Positions 1 to 10,682 of a stretch of 64,000 bases of DNA are shown here, one piece after another. The notes beneath the pieces are model-generated. The model worked only from the letters and a program-made list of their open reading frames with translations. It did not search any database and was not told the origin of the DNA. Within the stretch, counting starts at the first letter, position 1, and every line of letters starts with the position of its first letter. Source of the stretch: Mycogone perniciosa (Eukaryota > Ascomycota > Sordariomycetes > Hypocreales > Hypocreaceae); contig JAOALB010000184.1 of NCBI GenBank assembly GCA_025331125.1, positions 28,461 through 92,460 of the forward strand, written 5' to 3'. A program made the translations under genes and the position numbers.

Positions 1-772
1 ACACTCTTGGAGCCCAAGAGGAGAACCGAACCAAGGAGAGATTTGGTCTTCATAATGCATGAAACGTGTTTTTTTCTGTTGGTTGTATGCAGAAGAAGTT
101 GGAGTGTTGTCCTTGAGTCTGATGATAGAACTTTGAGATGTTCGTATGTCATCGTGGAGGGGGTTGGAGGTTCTTTATATACGCAGTGATATGTCTTCGA
201 CTTACAAGCACCACTGCTACTGTCACAATTTAGTTCAATTGTGCTGTGTGGATTCTTTGGATAGCCTAGCTTGTTTGGTTGATAGAGCTTTCGATGTCTC
301 GAAACGCCCTCTGCAGTCTTTCATTTTTGGTCTCCCTTTTCTGGCCTCTATAATGGAGTTTATCATGTTATAGACCAGGGCAAGGATGACCGATAACGCA
401 AGTCAGACATCCAAACTTATCGGACCTGTCTCTGGAACAGGAAGAATTTCGAACTCTGGTTAGATTCCACCCCCTTCAAAGTTGTCAGCATGTAATAAAT
501 AAGCCCAGTGCTCTAGTCTTGATCGAGTATCGCCGTATCCCTCATCGGCAGTTGCCATCCGCTACCCCTACGAGACGCTATTCATCCGAGATTACCGGCG
601 TAGCGAGTCAACAAATCTGACATTACCACATAGACCCATGGAAAAAAATGGTGAGGTAAGCCTGTGGTGAACAGACTAGATATACTATTGTGCCAAGACG
701 GCTGGTTCGGAGTAGTAGTAGTAGCAATAGTAGTAGTCTACGAGTATCTTGAATTGAATCTCATCGTAACTA
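1..772. other. Intergenic, no gene seen
   Basis: Only short, unconvincing open frames on both strands. A GTA-rich microsatellite lies at about 711-737, just downstream of the stop codon of the minus-strand gene that follows. No RNA gene was recognised. Confidence 0.6.
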
Positions 773-2923
773 TTACGACACAGGTGATATCTTTATACGT
801 TCCCCTGCAACCGATCCATCTGTCACAAGAAACCCCAGACCACCCCCTGCATATTGGTCGTCTTCCGTGGAGATCTCTTTATCTTCCACAATTCCCTTCA
901 ATTTCGCGCCGTTTGCCTCAAAGGTAATATCGTAGTAAGCATCCATTTGCCAGGCAAAGTCCACACGAGCCAACTCAACTGTCTTCTCATCCAACACTTT
1001 CACAATGGAAACGCCCTTCCTGCCTTGGTTGAACACCAATGCGTAATATCGGTTCAACCCCTGGACTCTAATAGCGACACCAGCAGACGCATCGAGTGAT
1101 ACTTTGAACCGAAAAATTGACAGGCGGTAATCGGTCCACTCTCTTGTGCCATAGCTGATGATTCCTCTGCCTTTGTCTTGAGCGATGCATACGGCCGGAT
1201 CAATGAAGTGATGCCAGTGGTCCACGTTGCTTACCCACGCACGACCCCAGAACTCACTAGGCCTCTTTTTGGGCCGTTGCAACATCATATCTGGGACACC
1301 ATCCCATCTCAGGCTATCAAGCCAGACGGTACCTTTCATGGGCCGGTCAGCGGCGAAGATGGCGATGCCGATGCTCTCGATCGGTTGACTTTCCATGTCA
1401 TCCGGAATGGTCCACTCCAATGACTGCAAATCATTGCCCGGGTGTAGAATAACTGATGAATCGCTTTCCACAGTCACTAAATCGTCATTTGAATTATACA
1501 CTCTTAATCTCAGGCAGACCCTTACGGCCGCCGTATTCTCTTTGGCTGCCCGTACCATTGCCCTTACTCGCTGGCCAGGATAAACCAGCGGAGAAGCCAT
1601 CAGCTGGTAGACTTTTTCCATCTCACGTATCTCTTTGGGGGTAAACGTTGGTGTCAAGACCTCGACGGGTTGGGCGTCCTTCCACAATCCGGATAGACGT
1701 ACTGCGAGGCCAGGTCCATTTCCCTCGTCGACTGCTTGCTCAACAACTGCGGATGCCGTACTATTTGTAGCTGTTTGGAAACCCTGTACGCTTCCAGGTA
1801 GAGTGAAGTGGAATTGTGCGCCATCCTTCGGTGGAGGCAGTGGTTTCTCGCCTACCAACCTCCGCCCGGTGTTGGCTATGTCTATGGCGATACGAGCAGC
1901 ATTGTTGATTGAGTAGCCATTGTCTCCGTCGGATATGATGGCGCGATCGGCAACAGGCCCTCTCCAGTCTGGTCCGCCTTCGAAACTCTCCATACCGTGC
2001 ATAATGGCGACCAAGCACCCCACGTTCCCCGAATTACAGTCAGTATCCCACCCGCACGTGTTAATGATGTGCATTGCCTCGTGGAAATCGTGCCCACCGT
2101 AGATCAGTGACATTATCATGATGGCATGGTTCGGGATGACGTGGCACCAACCGTGAAACTTGTCATAGCCATATGTATCCTCGATACGCTGGCAGGTTGC
2201 CAACCAGTCTTTGTCGGCCCTCGCCCACTCACGAACCTGCCCAATGACAGTTGCGATGAGAGAGTCCTTCGGAATGTACTGAAGTCCTGTATCCAAGAGA
2301 TGATCGACGTCCTTGCTTACGAATGCCTCAGCCTCCATAGCCGCCCACAACTTGGCGGCATACACAGATTCGCCATCATGGCTCACTGATCCTGCCGCCT
2401 CAGCCAATTCAGCTGCCAGGTCTGGCTGACCGGGTGACACCAATGCCCAACCATCGATGAAAATCTGAGCCCCAATCTGTTCTGCCACCGTCTGACCATT
2501 GGTGGCGATGGCACCACTTAGTGGCGCCGGGATTCCATGTTTCAAATTCAGATAGGCAGTGTGCTCAGTTGATATGCCTTTGCCGCCCCACCAGAGTGTG
2601 CTACGGCGCTCGACAACGTGGTTGAGCCATGTCTTGCCAATCTGCTCGCTCGTGATGACGGGCTGCTGGCGTTTCCTGTCGCCAATCGGGTGCTCCTCGA
2701 GGGCACGCACAAAGGTGAACGTTCCCGAAACATCATCGTCTGTTACAACTAAAGGCACACCGACCTTTTCATGGACGTAGCTGTGGATAGGCCCCAACTT
2801 TTTGAGGATATCTTGGTGAGTCCAACCCTCAAAGGGGCGACCGAGGTAGACGCCAATGATCTTTCCAACCACACCAGCATACACACGGTTCAGATAGTCT
2901 GGCGGTGTTGAAGTTAGACCCAT
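773..2923 (-). CDS. ADP-ribosylglycohydrolase family protein
   Basis: A single 716-residue open frame. The N-terminal half is a DraG/ADP-ribosylglycohydrolase fold. Near residue 60 the metal-binding motif reads VTDDDVSGTF, and near residue 290 a second acidic motif, GWDTDCNSGNVG, matches the family's paired Asp signature. These enzymes remove ADP-ribose from proteins or small molecules in a Mg-dependent reaction; the substrate here cannot be read from sequence. The C-terminal ~250 residues are beta-rich and look like one or two jelly-roll/concanavalin-like modules (for example the stretch around GVAIRVQGLNRYYAL), an addition also seen in bacterial and fungal relatives. The start is the first ATG of the frame and opens directly into conserved sequence (YLNRVYAGVVGKIIG). 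No signal peptide is evident, so a cytosolic location is likely. No introns are needed. Confidence 0.85.
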   Translation of the reverse strand: MGLTSTPPDYLNRVYAGVVGKIIGVYLGRPFEGWTHQDILKKLGPIHSYVHEKVGVPLVVTDDDVSGTFTFVRALEEHPIGDRKRQQPVITSEQIGKTWLNHVVERRSTLWWGGKGISTEHTAYLNLKHGIPAPLSGAIATNGQTVAEQIGAQIFIDGWALVSPGQPDLAAELAEAAGSVSHDGESVYAAKLWAAMEAEAFVSKDVDHLLDTGLQYIPKDSLIATVIGQVREWARADKDWLATCQRIEDTYGYDKFHGWCHVIPNHAIMIMSLIYGGHDFHEAMHIINTCGWDTDCNSGNVGCLVAIMHGMESFEGGPDWRGPVADRAIISDGDNGYSINNAARIAIDIANTGRRLVGEKPLPPPKDGAQFHFTLPGSVQGFQTATNSTASAVVEQAVDEGNGPGLAVRLSGLWKDAQPVEVLTPTFTPKEIREMEKVYQLMASPLVYPGQRVRAMVRAAKENTAAVRVCLRLRVYNSNDDLVTVESDSSVILHPGNDLQSLEWTIPDDMESQPIESIGIAIFAADRPMKGTVWLDSLRWDGVPDMMLQRPKKRPSEFWGRAWVSNVDHWHHFIDPAVCIAQDKGRGIISYGTREWTDYRLSIFRFKVSLDASAGVAIRVQGLNRYYALVFNQGRKGVSIVKVLDEKTVELARVDFAWQMDAYYDITFEANGAKLKGIVEDKEISTEDDQYAGGGLGFLVTDGSVAGERIKISPVS

Positions 2924-3338
2924 TGTAAATTTTAAATGTTGCAGTTGGAAGGTCTTTGTTGATTGCGATCTGATATTCAGATGTGCTGAGGGGTTGAACC
3001 TTGAGGGGGCTGTTATATGACACTAAAGCCGCAAGCTGGCGGCAAATCTCTCGGAAAAATACAACGAGTACTACAAGTGTTTCACCGATATTTCGTGTAA
3101 GCAAGTGGGCATGAATAGTATATACAGCTAGTTTCACAATAATCAACGAGAATAAAAGAAGTGCAAAGGAGGTGCTAAGCACTAAAGAGATATTAAACAT
3201 AATATTATACCTTTATAAAGGTAAAAAAGTAAGTCCAGGTATATAGTAATAATATTGATAGAAATACAGAGTAGAGTCCTATAATCATTAAGCATTTACG
3301 CTTAGTAAACAAGTATCTAAAAGTAGATATATGGCTCA

Positions 3339-3352
3339 TAACCCTAACCCTA
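3339..3352. repeat. Two telomere-like CCCTAA units
   Basis: The sequence reads TAACCCTAACCCTA, two units of the canonical fungal telomere repeat in an interstitial position inside an AT-rich block. Two units can occur by chance, so this is only weak evidence of a former telomere, breakpoint repair or telomere-targeted element. Confidence 0.35.
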
Positions 3353-4098
3353 CCAGCACGAGACATATTGAGTTTGATTATTTAAATATTCCATTATATT
3401 CAGAAAAATTGCTCTTTATGTTAAAAGAGCTTCATCTTCTTATATATATTACAAATCCTTAGCAATATAAAAAAGCTGTATCCTCCGGAAATCGGCACTT
3501 AGCCACTAACGCTAAAGACTGCACCTCCAGGCCCACTCTTTATGGATACTTAATACCTAAACATACGGAGTAGATAGATACCTGATAGCACAAGCCTATT
3601 AGTAATACTTATGCAAATACTGTAATGTTAAGTTAAACTATAAACGTTAATTTTTTTCTTTATACTAGTGATATCTTGGCTGCGAGACTCTTCGACGGGG
3701 GAAGTGGTCCTTCCCCTATTTGACTTATCCTTTCCCTTTTAGGTAGTTACTTTCCTAGGTCCTCAGCTTTATAAGGCCTTTCCATTAGCTAGATCTATAC
3801 AACAACCACCTTCTTCCACACAACACACTTGACTTTTCGAAGCATAAATGTTGGGCTACTAGCCCGTTGAGCCTTCGGCCTCTTTGCATTGACTATGATC
3901 AAATGATACCCTTTACCTTTTAATTGAGAATTGACAGCCTCGTGGCTCTAACTCTTGTGTTAGCAACTTACGTGCAAGTGTCCTCCATCAAAACGCATAG
4001 TACTGTTAGCACTTTATACATATTTTGGCACTTTACAAAAGCATTCTGGATCTGTCACATAGCATATAAGGTCACCTATCCATGCATAAAGTATGGAG

Positions 4099-4129
4099 CT
4101 TCACTTTTGCAGGATTTGTGGTCTGACAG
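4099..4129. repeat. 31-bp exact dispersed repeat, copy 1
   Basis: Identical over 31 bases to 36742-36772 in the same orientation; it begins CTTCACTTTTGCAGG and ends GGTCTGACAG. Flanking bases differ at once on both sides, so only this core is shared. Both copies lie in intergenic AT-rich DNA. It could be a transposon end, footprint or small non-coding element. Confidence 0.6.
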
Positions 4130-4701
4130 GATCTTAGAATATACTGGCATTGTGCCGGTACCGTGACTTAATCCCATTATTTTCTACCTATCTAGGAACT
4201 GCTATAGTTAAGGGTTCATAAAATTCAAGAGTTGCTATTCTTTATTGAGTACTATGAATTTCAGTAATTTTCATAATTTCATTTGATATTTATAAGAATA
4301 GTTCAATTCTCAAGGCACGTTTACTTCCCGGCTGTGGTTTGGTGTGCATAACCGAGGCCAATAGTAATAGTACCTACAAAATACGGGGGTTGACTTGTCG
4401 GACCTGCATACATCGGAAGATCATATTCATAGGTTTCTATCATTGACCCAAAAGGTTGTAGTAGAGAACGCCAAGAGCTTCTTAGTCTTCTCTCTAGGAT
4501 CATGAGTTAGATGTCACTAAAAAAGGGTTATAATTCGTACATCTAGCTGATTTTGCTGAGCTACTTTTTAGTATAAGAAGTGAAGATTCGGAGTACTTAG
4601 GTATACAGTAATATATAATATTAAACAGTCATAATAAGTCAACCCATCATTATATGTCGCTTCTTTCTCTCTAAGTAATTTGTATGGACCAAAGCTCTGA
4701 G

Positions 4702-7700
4702 GCAAACCAGTAAGAGAATCAGACCGATCAAGTCCATAAAAATCTGTCCCCGACTAGAGAGGATCCGCCTTACCGAACTGAGGACAACACCGAGGATAAC
4801 ACTGGGGATTCGTTGAAGCATGTGCAGAAACTTTGGAAGAAGGCATTCAGCAACCCCAAAGATGACAACCCTACATTGATGAAGAAATTCAAGGAGCTCA
4901 TGACGGAGGTAAATGATCCAGACCCTTCAAAAGCGATGGATCTCAATACAGAGGAAGATTGGAATCCCATGGAGACATTCGTGTCCAACCAGCTCTCCCA
5001 GCCAACGAATCCAGCGAAAGCGAAAATTCTCGATAGGCTGGGCTAGTCGCTTTAGGTACTTCGAGGAATCATGAAGGTGGTTAATAAGCCCATGAAGCTT
5101 GTGCCTCAAGCTGCTGTGCCCTGGACAGGTGTGAATGTTGCTGTCAAAATATATTAATTTGACTACCACAATATCACTGCATCCAGACAACTGATCTAGT
5201 ACAAGCTAATCTCAAATCCTATTTTGGTACGTAAAGCTCATCTAGATGGGCACAAAGGTATTGTTGGCAAACTAACTTGGTATCGGGATATTGCGGTATA
5301 TCTCTTTTGAAGTTACGAGGAGGAACCCGCTATCTCGCAGCTGCAAGCCCAGCCCAAAATAAACATGTTGGGCCTGGTCCAGAAGCATTTCTCTAATCAA
5401 ATTCAAAGTATATTGCTCCTACACAGAAATAGAGTTTTTGCTGCACTTCGCGGAGCTGTCAAGTTCGATGACTGGGAATAGACTGTAAAGGAGATTGGGG
5501 ATGCTGAGACTGAACTAGACTGGAAGATTGAACAATTTGAAAAGAGAAAGGAAAGAGAAGAGCCAAAGAAGTCTAAAATGGCCAAAAATCAAAACATATG
5601 CCTCCATGTCCTGGAAGTTCCCGACCCAAAAGATGACAAAAAGCGCATTTTACGGGACAAGAGAGGTCTCATTCCAGGTTGCTCCAATTGGATCCGAGAA
5701 CAGCCAGGATATGGAGGCTTCCTAGACTGCTTGAATGATCCTGAAAAGAGAATATTCTGGACTTCGGGTAAACCTCCCAAGGGCAAGACGATACTCCTAT
5801 GCGACATCATCCAGGGACTCGAGGAAACTCTCAGAAGCCCCTCGATGTCAAAAGGTCTCACTGAATGATTCGAAAGATCCGGCGTCTGTAGTTGTTATCA
5901 TCTACATCAAGGAACAGGTAGACGTCCTAAGAAAGGTAAATGGGTATCGGGACGAGGAAGGTAATTCTGAGGACACTTTCCTCTAGGTTGCCTTGGCTTG
6001 CAAAGAGCTTAGGGATCCTGATACTGACAGAAATGCTCTTGAGGTCCTCAATGTCTGCCTCAGGCCACGATCTATTACAATCGAGGAATTTCTACTCCTG
6101 GTAAAATCGTGGCAGAGACCCAACCTGTTCAAAGAGACTGGATATCTAAAGCAGATGGCTAAGAAGTGCGGCTACTTGTTCACAATTTCACTCTCTGATG
6201 ATACAATATTATTCTCTGATGTCGTGGTCAACTTTGAGCACAAATCAGCAAAGGACCAGCTACTTGCCTAACTTCCGTCTGTCTCACTTTAGGACGAACA
6301 CAAATTGCAGGACCTTTCAGAACTAGTTTGGGATATACCGAGTTGCTTCTTGGGTGACAGTGCATTACTTGCCTCGGCTTCAGATGAAATCAGAAAGTCG
6401 ATTCGGATATGGCGTACCGAAACAGGGCGCTGTGAGAAAGAAATCTCATGGAAAGACGAAACGAGTGTGGAGTCATTAGTGTCTTTCCCAAGCGATCCAT
6501 CAAAACTACGCTCGGCCTCTTGCAGCGGCACAGGCAACATTTTAGACTTGGATCCCACCAAGGGTGTTTTCAACTTCAGGAATAGTCTCTACAAGCATGC
6601 AAGGATCGCAGTTTCCGTAAATAGTGATATTATAGCAATCATCACTGAATCCAAGGAAGTTCATATATGGACACTCAGCACCAAGACACAGATTCAAGAA
6701 GAAGGAAACGACTTTACAGAGCCATTAGTCTCCCAGGATAATAAATTCCTTGCAATCGCGACATATCGATACCAGATTTTGATCTGGGGTATTTCCTCAA
6801 GCAGATGAAGCTAGACGGCCATTCGGACTTCATAATATCGATAGCCTTCTCATCTGATAGTCAGTTTCTGGCTTCAAAAACAGGTGATAGTGGTTATAGT
6901 ATCGAAGATACCAAGATCTGGGATGTCAACGCAACGAATCTTGAATTGATAGAAGGATTTGAGCACGAGAATAGCATTAAAAGCAATGTCTCATCTATGT
7001 CTTTTTCTAAGGACGGAATATGGCTCGCTATTGTCTCAGACGAGTTAGGAATTGACTTCTGGAGCCTTTCGGGGGGTTTGTGCGAACGCTCAAATCTGAG
7101 AAACATGAGAAGTAGCTTTTTCTCATGGGATGGCACAAAAATCGCATTTAGCACCTTGCTTGGCATCTTGGGAATCTTCTCTATCTCACCAGACTCACCA
7201 ATACCTGACTGTATATACAATTAAAAGAGGGGTATAACTGTGACCTCATTATCCTTTTGGAAAGATGACACGCTGCCGTCCTAGTGCGCTCTATGCAGAT
7301 CTGATGTTGAAAAGAGTATATACTGTGAAGTACAGCTACCAAAACGGACTCGACATTACGGCAACGAGTCCAAGATTTGTGCTGTTGACTTTTGTGGGAA
7401 TGAACAACACGTCTCCATCGCGGAGGATGGCGATGTCGGGATGTGGAATATAATGACGGGCTGCTATCTGAAGGAATTCAGTACCCATTCCCCTCATAGA
7501 GTTGACGGCATGGTTAGCCCCGCTGTCGATGTGATACACTTTCAAGGCTCAGCACAACTCATTTCCACCTCGGAAGCGGAAGATTGGAAGCTACAGTTGG
7601 TGGTGGTGAGGCGCATCTCCGAGGAGGCAAGGTTCTTTCCGATGCAGTCGCGGGAGCTGAATCTAAAGGGCCTGAAGACGGCGCGGCTGTCGTCCTTGAA

Positions 7701-7713
7701 CATGAGATTGTAG
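4702..7713 (+). pseudogene. NACHT/WD40 NLR (STAND) pseudogene
   Basis: Successive fragments on the plus strand read as one NLR broken by stops and frameshifts. At 4720-5045 and 5060-5480 lies the N-terminal region typical of fungal NACHT-WD40 proteins (LWKKAFSNPKDDNPTL; VPQAAVPWTGVNVAVK; later LRGAVKFDDWE), interrupted by several TAG/TAA codons. At 5578-5868 comes the linker and P-loop (WTSGKPPKGKTILLCDI, a GKT Walker A), then a stop. The distal NACHT region continues in pieces at 5993-6271. WD40-like blades follow at 6305-6808 (ASASDEIRKSIRIWRTETG), 6805-7224 (GHSDFIISIAFSSDSQFLA) and 7441-7713. Such proteins act as cytosolic non-self sensors controlling incompatibility or cell death. With at least eight disruptions no full product can be made. 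Splicing could explain one or two breaks but not all. Confidence 0.8.
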
Positions 7714-10682
7714 TAAGGACGTGACTCGGGGAACCAGCGCTCGGGATAGAAGGTGGACGATTGGTAGGGAGTGGATGGTGGAGCTTGTCTTTCGAGTCAT
7801 ATTATCCCAACAACCCAGCATAGCGCCCACAGGCTGAAGAATGGTATCTTTTTGACTTTGCCTTCAAGATGACTCGGTGGAGTGTGGTAGCTGCGGTTGA
7901 GAGTACGTTCTGGCTTACACCACAATATATGCTGAGCTAGATGATTCAAACTAAGACCAATTTACATCCAATCTAAAATTCGGTCCGAAATAATTGATGA
8001 GTGGGATTGCCATGACTCAGTGGTGTCAGGGGGCCGGTATCATGTGACCCGAATCACGGATAAAAGGGCCGTCTTCGGCTTCAGAGATCTGTCTGCTCGT
8101 CCTAAATAGGTAACTGTAAGACCTTCACTCTCCTGTACACCACAATCTTAGAAATTGGTCATCGTGATGCTGATGGGCCGCATCATTCTGCCGTGTTTTT
8201 GGATGGTTTAATATATCCGACTTGCTCTAGTTGTCTGGTAGATGGTGGATTGAATAATATGCTCAGATTACGCGCGCTGACCTGATGTAACCCTATCTGG
8301 GAGCGCAAACAGTCATTGCCCGTGGCGTTTTATTACTGGAAGGTGAATAATAATTCAGTGCTTACGGAGTACTCCGTACTCCGTGCTAGTATGAGGCAAG
8401 GCCTCCATAGGCTTCCAGAGCAATTCCGCCGCGACGATGCAACTTCGCGAGGAGGCACCGCATCAGCGTTGCAAAAGATGTGAGGCCAAACTTGAGACCC
8501 TCTGGCTTGAACATGAGCTGTGATGCATAAACCGTTCGCGCCGAGTGCAAGCCCACTTGCAGACCTGTCCCGATCAGCGCATAATTTAAGCCACTGGGCG
8601 GCATCAAAAATCATTATTAGTAATGTTTCCAGTTTGACATTTTGACAGCAGTTGACGCGATGCTGCACATATATGAGTTCATGCATGCATCTTGAAAAAA
8701 ATATGGGAACTACAGAACACATTAGTCACTGTCTAAGAGAACATATCCATTACGGATGCAACCCGTCTCCCTGCATTTTGCATTGGGAATGATCCGCGGC
8801 CATAAGCCGCCGCAGAGTCTCACTAGAGACTCCATTGAACCGGTTATTGCGTGGGAAATAGGCTGTGTGGATAGCTTCAATTTCCACCTTGTGGAGATTG
8901 CTTATACCAAATGTGTGTGCGTGGAAGTTTCATACAGGATGGCAAGAGTGTCTTTTTTGTTTATACGTGAATTACCCGTACTCGTACTGAAAGCCGACAA
9001 CGGCCATTATCAACTGATGAGTTCCACGCGAGCGGATTTTTCTTTGTATCTTATCAAAAAAGGGTATGATAATGAGGACATGGATCAAACTCCTTTGTAT
9101 CAGGTACTACGCTAATGCGCGGCGATTCAACTTCAGCCTGCCCTAGCAACCTAGCACGCATGAATCTCAGGTACTTCTACTCCGTATATAAGAATAGCAG
9201 TAGGAGCCATGAGAGTCAAGTGTCTAGAGGCAGATTACAAGATGTTTAGTCATCTGACTTATGGTTGGTCTACGGAGTAGATAGTGATTTGCGCTTATTT
9301 CGGTACTGAACTACTAGTGAAATGGAGAGTTCATCTATCAGTACAATTTATTGAAAGATAAAGAGGGTGTTGCAATTTATGTTACATTGAGCGGGGCTTC
9401 ACAGGCCTCTGGTGATGTACGAGTAGTACTAGTATGTATGGAGCACTCGAAAGGTCATCATGGGGTTTCCAACAGGAGCTAGTTGTATGGGATGCATTCC
9501 ACTGAACTACCTACTAATACCACCACTGCTCCGTTCTCCGGAAATAGAAGACAAAACGGAGTACTCCGGAGAGGCTGCTTCCGAAGTTTACAATAAGCTT
9601 CGGACTTACCTATAGACTCCCTTTAAATGGACCGGTAGCGGCTGAGACGGTGTTCAGCCAAGCTTTTGAGCGGGCAATCCTAAGGGGCTATTTGCTGTCT
9701 GTGGATTAGCTGGACAAGCTTGACCCATATTATGACGCCGTTTGTCCCAACAAGGCGAGGCGAGAACCTCGTAAACGGAGGCTTCATGCAGCTAGATGAA
9801 AATTTTTTATCTGATCATCTTATCAATCAATATATCTACCGTGAAAGCGGGAATAAAAATTGCACGAATCTGGACCCGGGCGGTATATCCTGATTAGGGC
9901 TAGTTCTCGTATTGAACAGCTCCTGCGACGGTACTGTGTAGTGTCTTCACCAACCCGCAACAGCCATTATCAATAATAATTGACGACGGCTACAGCACAG
10001 TCATCAGCTCACATAAGAGAAACAAGTTGCCATTTACAAATTAGCTGTGTCATTTCGGGCGTACTCATAGTAGTAGTATCCAGAGAAGATACTACAGACA
10101 TGTATAAGCATAAGCACTGAGTATGTACATATAATCTAGGGCTTATTTACTGATTAGTCTGCCTCCACAATGTAACCCACAACCACTGGAGCCTGCGGAA
10201 TTGGAAGCTGGATATTAGATGGCCCGAGCAGGTCATGCCATATGGATTGGGATAGATACAATCTTCCTACATCGGCTGGTTTGATACATATGTACCCACC
10301 ACGCTAACTCTGGAGAATGTGTCTCCAATGTTGCCCCGAATCCGACTGCAAAGTGAACGTTGGTCCGAACTAGATGGGCATTTTCGCCTAGCGTAGAAGG
10401 TAATCTGCGAACGATGAAGCATTGTTCGGTCAATGAGCGGAGCAATATGTAGTACAGAGTACTATGCCATGATATCTTCCGAATTCACTCCACCCCGATC
10501 CTCCATTCCCACCGAGTTCTTCCCCATCAAGTGGATACTGATGTCTAGTGTTCTTTATCAGATTTTTTTTCATGACTCTTTATCTGATTTCCCATAATAT
10601 AACATGCCCCCCGTAGCGCGCCTCTTTCCTTGTTTGCCCATGTAGTAGTACCAGGATTCCGGCGCTCCTCAGACTGGCAAGC
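7714..10682. other. Long intergenic region, no convincing gene
   Basis: About 3 kb without a supportable gene. A 119-codon plus-strand frame at 8756-9115 has no recognisable motif and ordinary intergenic composition. Several copies of the recurrent TACGGAGTA/TACTCCGTA motif occur here (8363-8386, 9178-9188, 9271-9280, 9557-9570). The last 100 bases before 10683 are CT-rich, as expected for the promoter of the following gene. Confidence 0.5.
8363..8386. repeat. Tandem copies of TACGGAGTA/TACTCCGTA motif
   Basis: The densest occurrence of a motif scattered through the intergenic DNA of this window: an inverted pair, TACGGAGTACTCCGTA, followed by a further ACTCCGT. The core is palindromic around AGTACT. 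Function unknown. Confidence 0.55.

Larger units (their letters stand above)
2924..4701. other. AT-rich gene-poor stretch
   Basis: From about 3190 to 3660 and again around 4200-4320 the sequence is markedly AT-rich with no durable reading frame on either strand. It may be decayed transposon DNA, but no terminal repeats or coding relics were recognised. A short telomere-like repeat (3339-3352) and one copy of a 31-bp exact repeat (4099-4129) lie inside. Confidence 0.5.

Noticed and set aside
3339..3352. Former telomere or chromosome fusion point
   Set aside because: Only two CCCTAA units are present, no subtelomeric genes are recognised and normal genes lie on both sides.
8333..8722. 129-codon minus-strand frame
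   Set aside because: Contains motif repeats (TACTCCGTA) and no coherent protein pattern.
8756..9115. 119-codon plus-strand frame
   Set aside because: No motif and no conserved-looking segment; insufficient to call a gene.
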